This document shows, piece after piece, positions 35,071-45,337 of a stretch of DNA of 64,000 nt. How positions within the stretch are numbered: position 1 is the first letter of the stretch; each line of letters opens with the position of its first letter. The position numbers were made by a program, and so were the translations under genes. The notes below the pieces were generated by a model that saw only the letters and a list, made by a program, of their open reading frames with translations, was not told the origin of the DNA and made no database searches. This stretch comes from Aphrocallistes beatrix (Eukaryota; Porifera; Hexactinellida; Sceptrulophora; Aphrocallistidae). Where the stretch lies: positions 2,542,001-2,606,000 of the forward strand of contig OY725497.1 in assembly GCA_963281255.1 (NCBI GenBank), given 5' to 3'.

Positions 35071-35634
35071 AGAGGCATACATTTGGCAGTCCGACTAATG
35101 CTTTGACCCTGGTTGCGCAGCACCCTGGGTGTCTGGTATGTCTGGCGTCCTGGCCTTTCTATCCCCTAGACTAAATCATACAAATAGCACCATATTCCAG
35201 ATGATATCAAAATACAGGACTAAATAACAGTGCAGTATCATCAAAACTAAAATATAAAAATACTACGACAAAAAATCATTAAGAAGAGTGAGATTGAAGC
35301 AGTTTTTGTTGTATTACCATCCTGGGTGTTTTGTCGAAATTTATACTCCCGTGCCAAATCAAATTATACTTAACATTTCTCAACATAAACCCCCAGTGAA
35401 TCAAAATACATCTGCTTGGCAAAGCAGCAATTGAACATCACTTCAAAACTCTTACCTATATCCAAAACAACTGATGCATTTGAGAATTATTACTTTAATA
35501 AAAACACTAATGATGGTCACGGGTGTAATAACAGGTATCATGCACATGAAAATACTTTTTCTTAAATACGTTAAAAAAATATCTAAGACAACATAAGCAA
35601 AAACAAATATCTGTTAAAGATACTTAAGATACAG
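35071..35634. other. Intergenic; 3' flank of ENDOV
   Basis: No gene. A minus-strand ATTAAA (35493-35498) about 140 nt beyond the ENDOV stop could be its polyadenylation signal. Confidence 0.4.
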
Positions 35635-36252
35635 TTAGACTTTCAAATTTTCCTTTTTTGCCATTGTTCCTGGTTTGCAAGTATAATCCTTAAAGAGATC
35701 TTTATCCTTTTCTTTGGGTTTAGCAATGGATTGATTCTTTACAAGCTTTCGTATGAATTCTCTGGACCTTAAATCAGCCTGTCTTACAGGTTCGGGTATC
35801 CTGGATCTTGAACATCTAAAAACAAGATCCTCAGCAGTGCTTAAACTGATTTTGTGACCTACAGATAAGTAAATGGGGTTTATCACTTTAGTTTGTCCCT
35901 TCAAGGCAACACCCCAAGTTTTACCGGATGACCCAACCAGGGGGAAACTATCTCCGGCTAGTTTTAATGATCTAATATTAGCGCTATGTTTATCGTCCTT
36001 ATATAATCCATCAACAGAAAATAGTTTCTTTGCCACACCAATTGTAGGTATATCTGAAATTACACCAAGGTGACTAGCTAATCCGAATCCACGTGGATGG
36101 AGAATTCCATTTCCATCTACGAGAATTATTTGGGGAATAATATCTGGTTTAGTTTTTCTAACAACGTCTAATCTCTCTCGAAGGAAAGGTACTTCTCTAA
36201 ATGCCAAAAATCCAGGAATATATGGAAGGGTGAGCTTTACCATAGCTGATTC
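35635..36252 (-). CDS. ENDOV: Endonuclease V, terminal exon
   Basis: Encodes the C-terminal two thirds of endonuclease V, the nuclease that cuts next to inosine in RNA (animal form) or deaminated bases in DNA. Colinear with human ENDOV: ESAMVKLTLPYIPGFLAFRE, the FREVPFL box with a catalytic Glu, ILVDGNGILHPRGFGLASHL with a catalytic Asp, PTIGVAKKLF, GDSFPLVGSSGKTWGVAL, IYLSVGHKISL and RIPEPVRQADLRSREFIR, then a short basic tail. On the minus strand TAG precedes GAATCAGCT, a splice acceptor that keeps the ES-A-MV frame; the ATG at 36243 is therefore internal. The N-terminal part with the first catalytic Asp (GGVDxSF) must lie in one or more upstream exons that I could not find up to 37363. A gene interrupted by repeats, or a partial copy, are both possible. 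Confidence 0.88.
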   Translation of the reverse strand, partial: ESAMVKLTLPYIPGFLAFREVPFLRERLDVVRKTKPDIIPQIILVDGNGILHPRGFGLASHLGVISDIPTIGVAKKLFSVDGLYKDDKHSANIRSLKLAGDSFPLVGSSGKTWGVALKGQTKVINPIYLSVGHKISLSTAEDLVFRCSRSRIPEPVRQADLRSREFIRKLVKNQSIAKPKEKDKDLFKDYTCKPGTMAKKENLKV

Positions 36253-37363
36253 CTATGTAAATAATAATGTCATTGTAATATTGTTTTATTCTAATTAAGA
36301 AGTACAGCTAAAAATATAAATACGGAACCTCTGGGATACAGCATAAATCCAAGATATGGCACAAACCCATTCTTTTGACATCACTACTCTGAAATAATAC
36401 GTTGTGAACCTCCGAGAGGCGACAATCTCTGAGATCCTGTACAAGCTCTACTCCTAATGATGTCGCATCTCAAAGGATTAGTTGTAAATAAATTAATAAA
36501 AAAAATTAACAGGATTGAATATTTAGAGAATAACAACTTAATATCGAATCAAGGGCGGTAGTTCCAACGATAAGGTAGGAATCATAGGCTATCAATCTCC
36601 TCGGTGGATAAATGAAACTTATTCAAGGCTAATTTCTGTACTTTTAATAATGCTAAAAAGATATGTAAGCAACGGGGTGGGTTGAGAAGTATCCCATCTT
36701 GCATTTCATAAAATATATCTAAAATATAGCATGATATCAATTGACTAAGAATCTGACTTTTCATTTATTTGATCTAGAAATGGTTTAAAATATCTAGGAT
36801 TTTTAGGTATATTGACCCGATTTTGAGAGGCTATGTAAAATATCATAGTCATATAAGCATATTAACTACAATTTTAAAGCAAAGCGATCATCAAGCCATA
36901 GCAACCTGTTCTCTACAGTGATTATCATAGTAAATACATGTTGAAAAGTCGACCTTCTACCCAATGGTAATAATATAATGATTTCACTTATTCACTTTAT
37001 TATTATGAAGTCTAAACAATAATTCAAGTGTGCAGCCGATCGGTTGGTAAATGCCCAAGAAGACTTTAGTTTGCCCACACCTGACTAATTATTGTTTTAT
37101 GTAATGAAAATATTATATCGTGCAAAGTGTTACGAAATGAGTAAACAACAACCTTAAGGTCTAGCAAAAGAATGACCAGGAATGCGATATAAGATGATTA
37201 AATACCTAACCGCATGATTGCCAAAATTGATACAATGTATGGCTTACCTTAAAAATGCAGTACCAGTTAATAAACATAGCATCAAAAATCTGGAGTCATC
37301 ATATCGTTGGACAATAAGCGAAGATTAAGGTAATTTTGGCAATTTGTGTCATGTTTAATTATA
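36253..37363. other. Presumed ENDOV intron / upstream region
   Basis: No upstream ENDOV exon identified. 37280-37340 (GGAGTCATCATATCGTTGGA, ACAATAAGCG) resembles the long palindromic elements at 38129 and 41486 and may be a decayed piece of one. A 60-codon minus frame at 36582-36764 has no recognisable family. Confidence 0.35.
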
Positions 37364-37788
37364 CAAGCGCGCTTCGCTTGCTTGCGCTGCGCAACTGGCA
37401 GACACTTCGTGTCCGCCGGAGGCTCCCTTCCCGTGATGAGTCATCATTTTTTGATGATAGTTGCATCATATGTGAGACGTGTTAGTATACAGATTCTATC
37501 AAAATTTCAGCCTTCTATCTCCTATAATAGCTGAGTTATGCCCGAATAACTGTGTTGCTTAACTTTTAAAAATGTGACAATGACGTCATAATTCCATGAT
37601 GAGTCGACATTTTCATCTGAGCTCAGAACTTACTGGAGCCATAGCCAAAAGACTCCCACATGCCAAAAATTAGCTTTCTGTGCCCGCCAGTTTCTTCAAT
37701 CAATTCGTTACAGATATATATATATATATATATATATATAAGTAAATATATAAATAAATATACATTAATCGAGTTTTAATAGTAAGGA
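37364..37788 (-). mobile_element. Helitron with internal deletion
   Basis: Hairpin end at 37364, TC end at 37788. The segment between the GC-rich 3' part and GATGAGTCATCATTTTTTG is missing compared with the 534-bp reference. A long (TA)n lies inside the TC end (about 37712-37740). Its TC end touches the hairpin end of the next copy with no base between. Confidence 0.88.
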
Positions 37789-37870
37789 CAAGCGCGCTTC
37801 GCGCTTGCGTGCGCTGCGCGGCTGGCGGACACTTTGTGTCCGCCGGAGGCTCCCTTCGGTCGCCTGGAGT

Positions 37871-38070
37871 NNNNNNNNNNNNNNNNNNNNNNNNNNNNNN
37901 NNNNNNNNNNNNNNNNNNNNNNNNNNNNNNNNNNNNNNNNNNNNNNNNNNNNNNNNNNNNNNNNNNNNNNNNNNNNNNNNNNNNNNNNNNNNNNNNNNNN
38001 NNNNNNNNNNNNNNNNNNNNNNNNNNNNNNNNNNNNNNNNNNNNNNNNNNNNNNNNNNNNNNNNNNNNNN
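37871..38070. other. Assembly gap (200 N)
   Basis: Exactly 200 N inside a Helitron; unknown true size. Confidence 0.99.
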
Positions 38071-38128
38071 GGGTGTACTGTAATGAAAAAGGTTACAAAG
38101 ACGTCATAATTCCATGATAGAGTCAACC

Positions 38129-39192
38129 ATAGCCTACTCTAATAATGCCTCACAGTAAAATAACCAAGGATGCGGTAATAGCCGAAAGGAATAATACACG
38201 ATTAGCCTAAAATCGTTAACCAAGTAGGATAGGCATTAAGAATGTATTACCAGCATATATAAACATGACATTAAAGGACATATATCCGTTGTCAAAATTT
38301 CGATTAGTCATCATATCATTGCGCAACAGGTCATTTTGAGCACGATTTTGGCAAATTTCTAAGCTGTTTTAAGCCTACTTTAAAATGTTATTAAGGTATA
38401 ATTTTTGTGTAGAACTAAGATTAGTACGAATTGAATTGAAAAATTTAACATTTTTCAATGGAATGTTGTTACATTCCTACGTTACTATGGTAAAGCATTT
38501 TGGTCAGTTTGAGCCATATCCTGCAAACTGTAAGAACTAGCTATTCTAGCTTGATGGTATTTGAAAGGCAATTGGCTACTTCCTATTAGGTAATAATACA
38601 ATTTAAATTCTAAATTCACAGACAATAGAGTTATGCGACAATTTAGTGTTTTGGTCACATTCTTAAAATCAACCCATACCTCAAAACTCGTTAAATTTAG
38701 AAATTCAAGTTGTATCATCACCTAATAGCAAGTAGTCCATTGCCTATCAAAAACGATCAAGTTTGAAGATCTAGTTACTACAGTTTGTACGAAATGGCCC
38801 AAACTGACTAAAATTCTTTACCAAAGCAACGCAGGAATGTAGCAACATTCCATTGAAAAATTCTAAATTTTTCAAATCAACTCGTACCAATATTGGTTCG
38901 ACAGAAAAATAATACCTTAATACCATTTAGAAATAGGGTTAAAACAGCTTAGAAAATCGCTAAAATTATCCTTAGAATGACTTGTTGCGCAATGATATGA
39001 TGACTAATCGAAGTTTTTCCAAAGGATAAATGTACTTTGATGTCATGTTTATATATGCTGGTAATACATTCTTAATGCCGATTCTGCATGGTTAACCATT
39101 TTAGGCTAATCGTGTATTGATCCATTCGGCTACTACATCATCCCTAGTCCATAATTTTCAGTCTACTGTGAGGCATTATTAGAGTAGGCTAT
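38129..39192. mobile_element. Long palindromic (MULE-like) element
   Basis: 1064 bp forming two arms of roughly 500 bp that are near-complementary along their length. Ends ATAGCCTACTCTAATAATGC and complement, flanked by a perfect 9-bp GAGTCAACC (38120-38128, 39193-39201). A 9-bp duplication with very long inverted repeats suggests Mutator-like elements. Non-coding. Confidence 0.8.
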
Positions 39193-39262
39193 GAGTCAAC
39201 CTTTCCGTCTGAGCTTAGAACTTAGTGGAGCCATAGCCAAAATACTCCGACATGCCAAAATC

Positions 39263-39687
39263 AGCTGAAGGCTGATTTTTGGCATGTGAGTCTTTTGGCT
39301 ATGGCTCCACTGAGTTCTGACCTCAGACGAAAATGTCGACTCATCATGGAATTATGACATCATTGTCACCTTTTTTATAATTAGAAATTTCAGTTTTTCG
39401 GCTTTTAATAGAATGTATATATTAATATTTCCCACATGTGATATAGCTATCATCAAAAAATGATGACTCATCACCCTATTATGGCGTCTTCATTACGCAT
39501 CCAAATTTTTAAAATTGACCAATTTTGTGTATTTTGTTGCGATTTCGATTATAACAGTAGGACAGACGTATTTAGAGATGCTATCTTCCTTATAACTAAC
39601 CAATGTAACCTCAAGCGACCGAAGGGAGCCTCTGGCGGACCTAAAGTGTCCGCCAGCGGCGCGGTGCGGCGGAAGCGAGCGCGCTTG
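39263..39687 (+). mobile_element. Helitron, 5'-truncated
   Basis: Opposite orientation to the previous copy, meeting it near 39262 in a snap-back arrangement. It ends in a variant hairpin (GAAGCGAGCGCGCTTG) at 39687 followed by T. Confidence 0.8.
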
Positions 39688-39699
39688 TATATAAATATT

Positions 39700-39915
39700 C
39701 CTTAATCGAGTTTTAGTAGTAGGGATATATATACAACGAATTGATTTGAAGAAGCTGCCAGGCACAGAGAGCTTATTTTTGGCTATGGCTCAACTTAGTT
39801 ATGACCTTAGACGAAAATGTCGATTCATCGTGGAATTATGAGATCATTGTCACCTTTTTATAATTAGAAATTTCAGTTTTTCGACCATAACCTAGCCATT
39901 TTAAGTGATAGAAGG
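39700..39915. mobile_element. Helitron terminal fragments
   Basis: 39700-39724 is an isolated TC-end fragment (minus orientation: TCCCTACTACTAAAACTCG). 39733-39915 is a plus-oriented body fragment (CGAATTGATTTGAAGAAGCT onward) that stops abruptly. Confidence 0.65.
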
Positions 39916-39950
39916 AGAATAAAGAATTTTACACTGATATTTACATATCG

Positions 39951-40474
39951 GTGATGGAAATAGGTTCAAGGGCCCTAACTGAGCGTTACTCAATGCAAGA
40001 TCTCGACATAGTGGAACTGATTCGCTGCACTCTTGAAGAGGAAAAGATGACAGATGTAGACCTGACAAGGCTGGTACTCTTTTATGATGGTGACGTCCAT
40101 CTTGATAATCTGCGTTTCGAGAGGAATATGTGGTTGGAAAGGTGCCGTCAGGAGAATGCCTCAACGATGGTTGATATATTGAGAAGGAAACTCGTCGATG
40201 AAGACGCGTTGAAATGGATGATCTCCAATATGCACTCATTATGTGTTATCTATTTGTGCCTGCCTGTGAGTACATGGGAAGCTGAACGTTCGTTTAGCAT
40301 GTTACGTAGGATCCACACATATTACGAAGTAGTCAGACTCAACAGAGGCTGAACCAGCGTACAATCTTGTCTGCACACAGGGATATCGTTCGTACAATGG
40401 AACTTGATTCTCTCACAGATGAATTTGTCGATAAAACAGTACAAAGAAAGAACATTGTCGGGCCAGCACTTAAT
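39951..40474 (+). pseudogene. hAT transposase, C-terminal dimerisation region
   Basis: 133 residues in one frame ending in a typical hAT C-terminal motif: VIYLCLPVSTWEAERSFSML followed by RRIHTYY. After a shift the sequence continues in another frame (LNQRTILSAHRDIVRTMELD) to about 40474. Only the dimerisation part survives, with no DDE residues and no inverted ends. It resembles the hAT group that includes P52rIPK/ZMYM-like proteins. Confidence 0.8.
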
Positions 40475-40639
40475 TAATCGCTTGTCTGAGTATACACAGC
40501 TTCTTCATTATTTCGTCCCACTCAATTATTGCGTTAATTAGATTGTGCTTATCATAACATATTAATTACCTGACTATCAACATAGTACGTATTGCTTAAT
40601 TAAAAAACTAAATAATTCAAATACAATATACAGGAACCA
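40475..40639. other. Short spacer
   Basis: Nothing recognised. Confidence 0.3.
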
Positions 40640-41274
40640 AAAAATTATACTAGTTTGTGAGTGGACCGCCCCCTCCAGATATTATGGATTTTAGACAAAA
40701 CTTTACGCCTATGGTTGTTACAATAGTCAAGACGAGATGTGATAAGAGCATTAACGAGAGTTTCGCAGACTCGCCTAGAGAGATATTTCCTAATATACCG
40801 GATGTTATAGATGTAGGAGGAGGAGGCAACCTTGCTGACCTGAGTAGACATTGAGAGGGTGTTGTCCAGCCAAGTGCATAGATTCCGTACTTCTTTGGAA
40901 GAAGAGATTCTTGACCCACCAACACAGATGCTATCAGTTTGAAGCTTAGATAGTTGTTGACGAGTCCCTATTATACAGTCTTGGTGTCATTGATAAACAA
41001 CTTGTTGGTGAGGAGCCAAGAACGGATCGCTGAGTTGCAAGATTGGATGGCAGAGAAGGCAGAATCTTCAGAAGAGATGGAATGGGTTTAAACGAAAGAT
41101 ATACCTGAGTATCGTCGGTATAGCAGTGCATGTCGGGGAGGTGGGACCTGATACGTTCGAAAAGGGGACTGGTATAGAGGCTAAAGAGAAGCGGACCATG
41201 TGTGAATCCAAAATACCGCGAACTGTTGTAAAGGTTGAAACTGATTGAACCGGATATTGTTATTCATGAATATT
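40640..41274 (-). pseudogene. CR1/L2-type LINE reverse transcriptase fragment
   Basis: On the minus strand: [20 protein letters not shown], then [20 protein letters not shown] with the YxDD active-site box, a frameshift, and TLSMSTQVSKVASSSYIYNI, RYIRKYLSRRVCETLVNALI and TSRLDYCNN, the thumb region of CR1/L2-like non-LTR retrotransposons. Both ends are missing; the 3' side ends near ATAGGCGTAAAG (about 40700), perhaps at a hAT MITE end. At least one frameshift; inactive. Confidence 0.85.
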
Positions 41275-41282
41275 CCCTAACC

Positions 41283-42694
41283 CAAGGGTCTTCAAGGTTT
41301 GAATGCCACTTAGTAACTTTTGATCATAACCCCGAGCCACAGTTTGAATACCCCTGATATAAAAGCATGCAGTATTCTTAATTAAAGAATATATTTCAAA
41401 TTATGTATCACAGAACGAAATATATTTTTGTGGAGTCACAAACAATTTTAATTCTAGCAAATTCAACAATGGAACTAAATAGACCATGGCCTACTTAATA
41501 TACGACTATATATGTCACCGAGAAGGCCATAAAACGAAGAGGCCAGTTTTAACAAAGTAAAACTTTAATTAGACCGATAAATCAAAAACCGCTTCCGATA
41601 GACATTTGAAATGTATTATTATCATATACAAACATTATATCAGAGTATCCAATTCCGCTGTCAAAAATTTGATATGTCATCATGTGATTGCGCAATAAGC
41701 TCTTTTTAGAGCGGAAAATGTTGCTGTTCCAGCTCATATTAAACATCGTTATCTGCATGTATAATGCTTGATTTTTTGATAGAGCAACAATAGTAAGACC
41801 TCAAGCCAAAAAATCTGAAAATTTTAGTTGGAATATCTATGCATTCCTCAGTTGCTATGAAAACAAAAAATTACATGTTTAAGCCATAACTCGAAAAGTA
41901 TAGATCGTAGACACTAAGAAATTATACCATTTAATCCGTGAACTATTACTTCCTATATGAGAATAATACTAGTTACATATATATTTTCAATAAGTTCTGA
42001 GTTATCTAGGATTTTATCACGATCTATAGAGAAGTAATGAGATGTGACAAAATCCTAGATAACTCAGAAATTATTGAAAATAGACATGTGACTAGTATTA
42101 TTCTCATATAGGAAGTAATAGTTTACGGATTAAATGGTATAATTTCTTAGTGTCTACGATTTATACTTTTCGAGTTTTGGCTTAAACATGTATTTTTTGT
42201 TTCTATAGCAACTGAGGAATGAATAGACATTCCACCTAAAATTTTCAGATTTTTTGGCTTGAGGTCTACCTATTGTTGCTATATCAAAAAATCAAGCATT
42301 ATAAATACAGATAAGGATGTTTAATATGAGCTGGAACAGCAACATTTTCCGCTCTAAAAAGAGCTTATTGCGCAATCATACGATGACATATCAAATTTTT
42401 AACAGCGGAATTGGATACTTTGATATAATGTTTGTATATGGTAATAAATAATACATTACAAATGTCTATCGGAAGCGGTTTTTGATTTATCGGTCTAATT
42501 AAATTTTACTTTGTTAAAACTGGCCTCTTCGTTTTACGGCCTTCTCGGTGACATATATAGCCGTATATTAAGTAGGCCATGAATAGACATAATATACATA
42601 AGTCAAACCAATAAGATTTTAACAAAAATAGAGATTGGATTGACGGATGAGAGCCACGCATAACTTACTCGCGAGCCACAGTTTGAAGATCCTG
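41283..42694. mobile_element. hAT MITE enclosing a palindromic element
   Basis: Ends CAAGGGTCTTCAAGG and TTTGAAGATCCTG with a perfect 8-bp duplication CCCTAACC (41275-41282, 42695-42702). The interior is mostly the palindrome 41486-42580; the hAT itself is only about 320 bp. Confidence 0.85.
41486..42580. mobile_element. Long palindromic (MULE-like) element
   Basis: 1095 bp, two near-perfect complementary arms of over 500 bp around a centre near 42020-42040. Ends ATGGCCTACTTAATATACG and complement. The flanks AAATAGACC / GAATAGACA agree at 7 of 9 positions. Its ends and the ATTGCGCAA core words show kinship with 38129-39192. Confidence 0.8.
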
Positions 42695-43079
42695 CCCTAA
42701 CCGAATTCGAGTACCGATAATATTCGGTTACTGTAACCATGGCTTACTAAATATACGGCTATATATGTCCCCAACTAGGCTTTCAAACAAGAAGGCCAGC
42801 AGCCGTATTCACTAAGATCAAGCACTAAGATCGATCTTAAGACCAAACTTAGAGCTATTCACTAAGAAGTAAGATCGAACTTATAAATAAAGTTAGGGTT
42901 AATATGATTAGAATATAGCATTATACTAATCAAATACAAAACTTAAGTATAATATTAGTAATGGTAAGTAGTCATTTATTATTGACTTAGTAAAAATAAA
43001 CTATATTTCTTCTTTTTGAGCGAAATTGAGGTAATTAATGTCAATATTAGGAGCAAAGAAGATTGATTAACCTTCTATT

Positions 43080-43279
43080 CATTGGCGTCGTAACCCACGT
43101 TACCCGGAAATTGCCGGGTGGCCCAGAGTGAATGCCGGGTACTACCCGGTAAAAAGCTTAGTGCTATTATGTACTGGTAATTGACTGTTACTAATTCCTC
43201 ATGTAGATCAAGGGTTCACGGCCCATTTGGCTGACGGTAATGCTGGATCAGCTGAAGATACGGGCGATTAACGCCTACG
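43080..43279. mobile_element. 200-bp hAT-like MITE in Harbinger-2 C
   Basis: This block is absent from copies A and B. Ends CATTGGCGT and ACGCCTACG; flanks CTTCTATT / CTTTTATT agree at 7 of 8. Confidence 0.7.
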
Positions 43280-43716
43280 CTTTTATTTATGTAGTTGTAC
43301 CGCCTGGAATGCCTGCTGGTGAGTCTCTTACAATATCTGTGATGAAATCTTTCAAATCTTGTTTTGACAAATTCAATGTTTTATGTATGTAATCTATAAT
43401 TATTCTACACTAGTCAATATCAAAGGAAGAGCTATCAAAGAGCATAAGTTGTATCTCATGAATTCATAATATTATATTAAACAAAACATATAAACAGCAA
43501 GTGTCTTGAATATATTGTAACATGAAAACCTCTCTAAGACAAAATATAAACACTGGATATGAGAAGAACAATAAATTGAACTCTATCGACGATAAAATTT
43601 CTGCGTCATTTGGTGTTACGAAAATAAATGGTGTCATTAGTGGTTATGGTAAGTCGGCGTCCTCCCGTGTATATAAATTGCTGCTGAGTACTTGTATTAT
43701 AACAATACCAAACCAA

Positions 43717-44451
43717 ATGGACAAATCCCGCAAAGCAAATTGGACCAGATAAGAAGAGTGCAGTCTCATTAATGAAATTGAGTCAGCAGGTGAGATTTTG
43801 AGAGGGTCAGGAAATTCTACTGACAAAAACAAAAGGAGAAAACAAATCTGGAGAGACATTGCAGCCAAACTCAACTCAGTGAATGGCAATGGCAGAGCTG
43901 TGGAGGATATTTTTTTAAAATGGACCAACCTAAAACTAAATGCAAAGTCCAAAGTTGATGCAAGCTTTAGGGAAGCCAAAAAGACTGGAAGGGGTACAAA
44001 CACTGCTGGGCAGGTAGAGGACGAAGATATGCAAATTCTATCAGCAGATAGAAGTATTTTTGCTGACTCTGCAGATCGGGTAGCAGAGATGTTCCAAAAC
44101 ACCCCTGCTTTTAGTGGAATTTCAGGTGCTGCTGATCTTTTTCAAGCACCAGCAATAGCATCAACAGTATCAGCTGCAGATTCCGATGAATTTGAAGATA
44201 CTCCAATTTTAGAGTCTCCAGAAATTGAAATCCCGACAACATAAAAGGCATCAATGAAAAGACGGAAGAGAAGGCGAACTGTTGATGAGCAAGATGATTC
44301 GGTCGAACTCATGAAGGCAGACTTACTTCCATTACAGCAGGAAGTTTTGTTCCAACAGATGGCTGTATTCTCAGCACAGCTGCAGTTGAGAGAAGAACAG
44401 AGGGACTATTATCGATTGAAACGTCAGAGACTGCTGGAAAAATCATTGTAA
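43717..44451 (+). pseudogene. Harbinger-2 SANT gene, copy C (two stops)
   Basis: The frame is aligned with copy B throughout, including the trihelix and the RKRRRTVDE basic region, and keeps the longer C-terminus RDYYRLKRQRLLEKSL missing from B. A GAA-to-TAA change sits early in the trihelix (WTR-stop-EEC), and a second stop follows EIPTT. Confidence 0.85.
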
Positions 44452-44610
44452 ATAGGAAAATAGGATCAAAGTGATTATTATCAGTCATGTGAATTAATAT
44501 ATAAAGCCTGTCTCTATAATTATGCATGTTAGAATTAGTGTAAGATTATATAATCAAAGAATGTATGTTTGTTTATTCATACAAACACAAGAAGAATTTG
44601 CCATGAATTA

Positions 44611-45337
44611 CAGGGTGACAAATAAGTTCTGTCCCATTTAAAAATTGTTATAACTTTATCATAAGACGAGATATTAACTTGTAATTTTGCTGAAAGTTAT
44701 CTTAATACATACAGATTCATTACAAATTTAGCTGTTCAATGTAGCCTCCCTTGTTTTCGATAACGGCCCTCAGTCGCTTAGGAACGGATTCAACAGCGAT
44801 ACGCATCGTTTCCTGTGGAATTTTCGCCCATTCTCTGCAAAGAGAGCTTTTTAGAGACTCGATACTCTTGTAGCTGGTAGAGCCAGCATTTGTCTCCAAT
44901 ATTGACCATATCGAAAAGTCCAGAGGATTGAGATCCAGACTGGATGGCGGCCATTCCTCCTTCGAAATGAAATCCGGAATATTCGTTCGTAGCCACTCTT
45001 GGTTGATATTCGCGGTATGAACAGGAGCTCCGTCTTGATGGAACAAAAATGGACGATTATTGAACATTGTCTTACCAAGATCTTTCACTATAGGCTTAAA
45101 ACGAGCTCTTGATACTTGACAGCGTTGATTTTCACGCCTGGTGGGATAAAAACTAGGGGAGTGCGGCCTTTTGCGGATATTCCGGCCCAAACCATCACTG
45201 ACTGAGGTTTCTGTACTCTTTTAACCAATCTATACTGGTCTGGGATAGTGGAAGAAGAGGAGGACAATATCCGATCGTTTTGGGTATTTAGGGCTTGCTC
45301 AACTGTAAATAATTTCTCATCAGGAAATATTATAAAA
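44611..45337 (-). mobile_element. maT-type mariner, one end only
   Basis: Starts CAGGGTGACAAATAAG at a TA (44609-44610). The opposite end is missing, lost in the deletion that also removed the Harbinger right end and part of the palindrome. Confidence 0.8.
44720..45335 (-). pseudogene. maT (DD37D) mariner transposase, C-terminal part
   Basis: Two overlapping minus frames (frameshift near 45100) encode VMVWAGISAKGRTPLVFIPP, then FLFHQDGAPVHTANINQEWL and WPPSSLDLNPLDFSIW. There are 37 residues between the Asp of QDGAPVH and the Asp of NPLD, which places it in the DD37D maT group. The DNA-binding N-terminus is absent. Confidence 0.85.

Larger units (their letters stand above)
37789..39262 (-). 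mobile_element. Helitron, split by an assembly gap and a palindromic element
   Basis: The hairpin end starts at 37789. The body is lost in the N run (37871-38070), reappears at 38071-38128, is interrupted by the long palindrome 38129-39192 and resumes at 39202 (TTTCCGTCTGAGCTTAGAAC) until an inversion point near 39262. Confidence 0.8.
42800..44610 (+). mobile_element. Harbinger-2 copy C, right end lost
   Basis: The left end CAGCCGTATTCACTAAG follows GGCCAG, giving CAG as the expected duplication. The right end is missing: at 44609-44610 the sequence enters a mariner at TA. It contains a damaged SANT gene (43717-44451) and a hAT MITE (43080-43279), and shows the Helitron target unoccupied (42920-42935). 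Confidence 0.85.

Noticed and set aside
36300-36480. Candidate ENDOV upstream exon
   Set aside because: All three minus frames were read by eye; none contains the GGVDxSF motif or a believable donor site.
36582-36764. 60-codon minus-strand frame upstream of the ENDOV exon
   Set aside because: Its composition is protein-like, but it matches no family I know, does not resemble the ENDOV N-terminus and has a stop before the acceptor; kept only as part of the intron region.
43080-43279. tRNA-derived SINE, suggested by GGGTTCACGGCCC
   Set aside because: There is no A box at a proper distance and no poly(A) tail; hAT-like ends and a 7/8 duplication explain it better.
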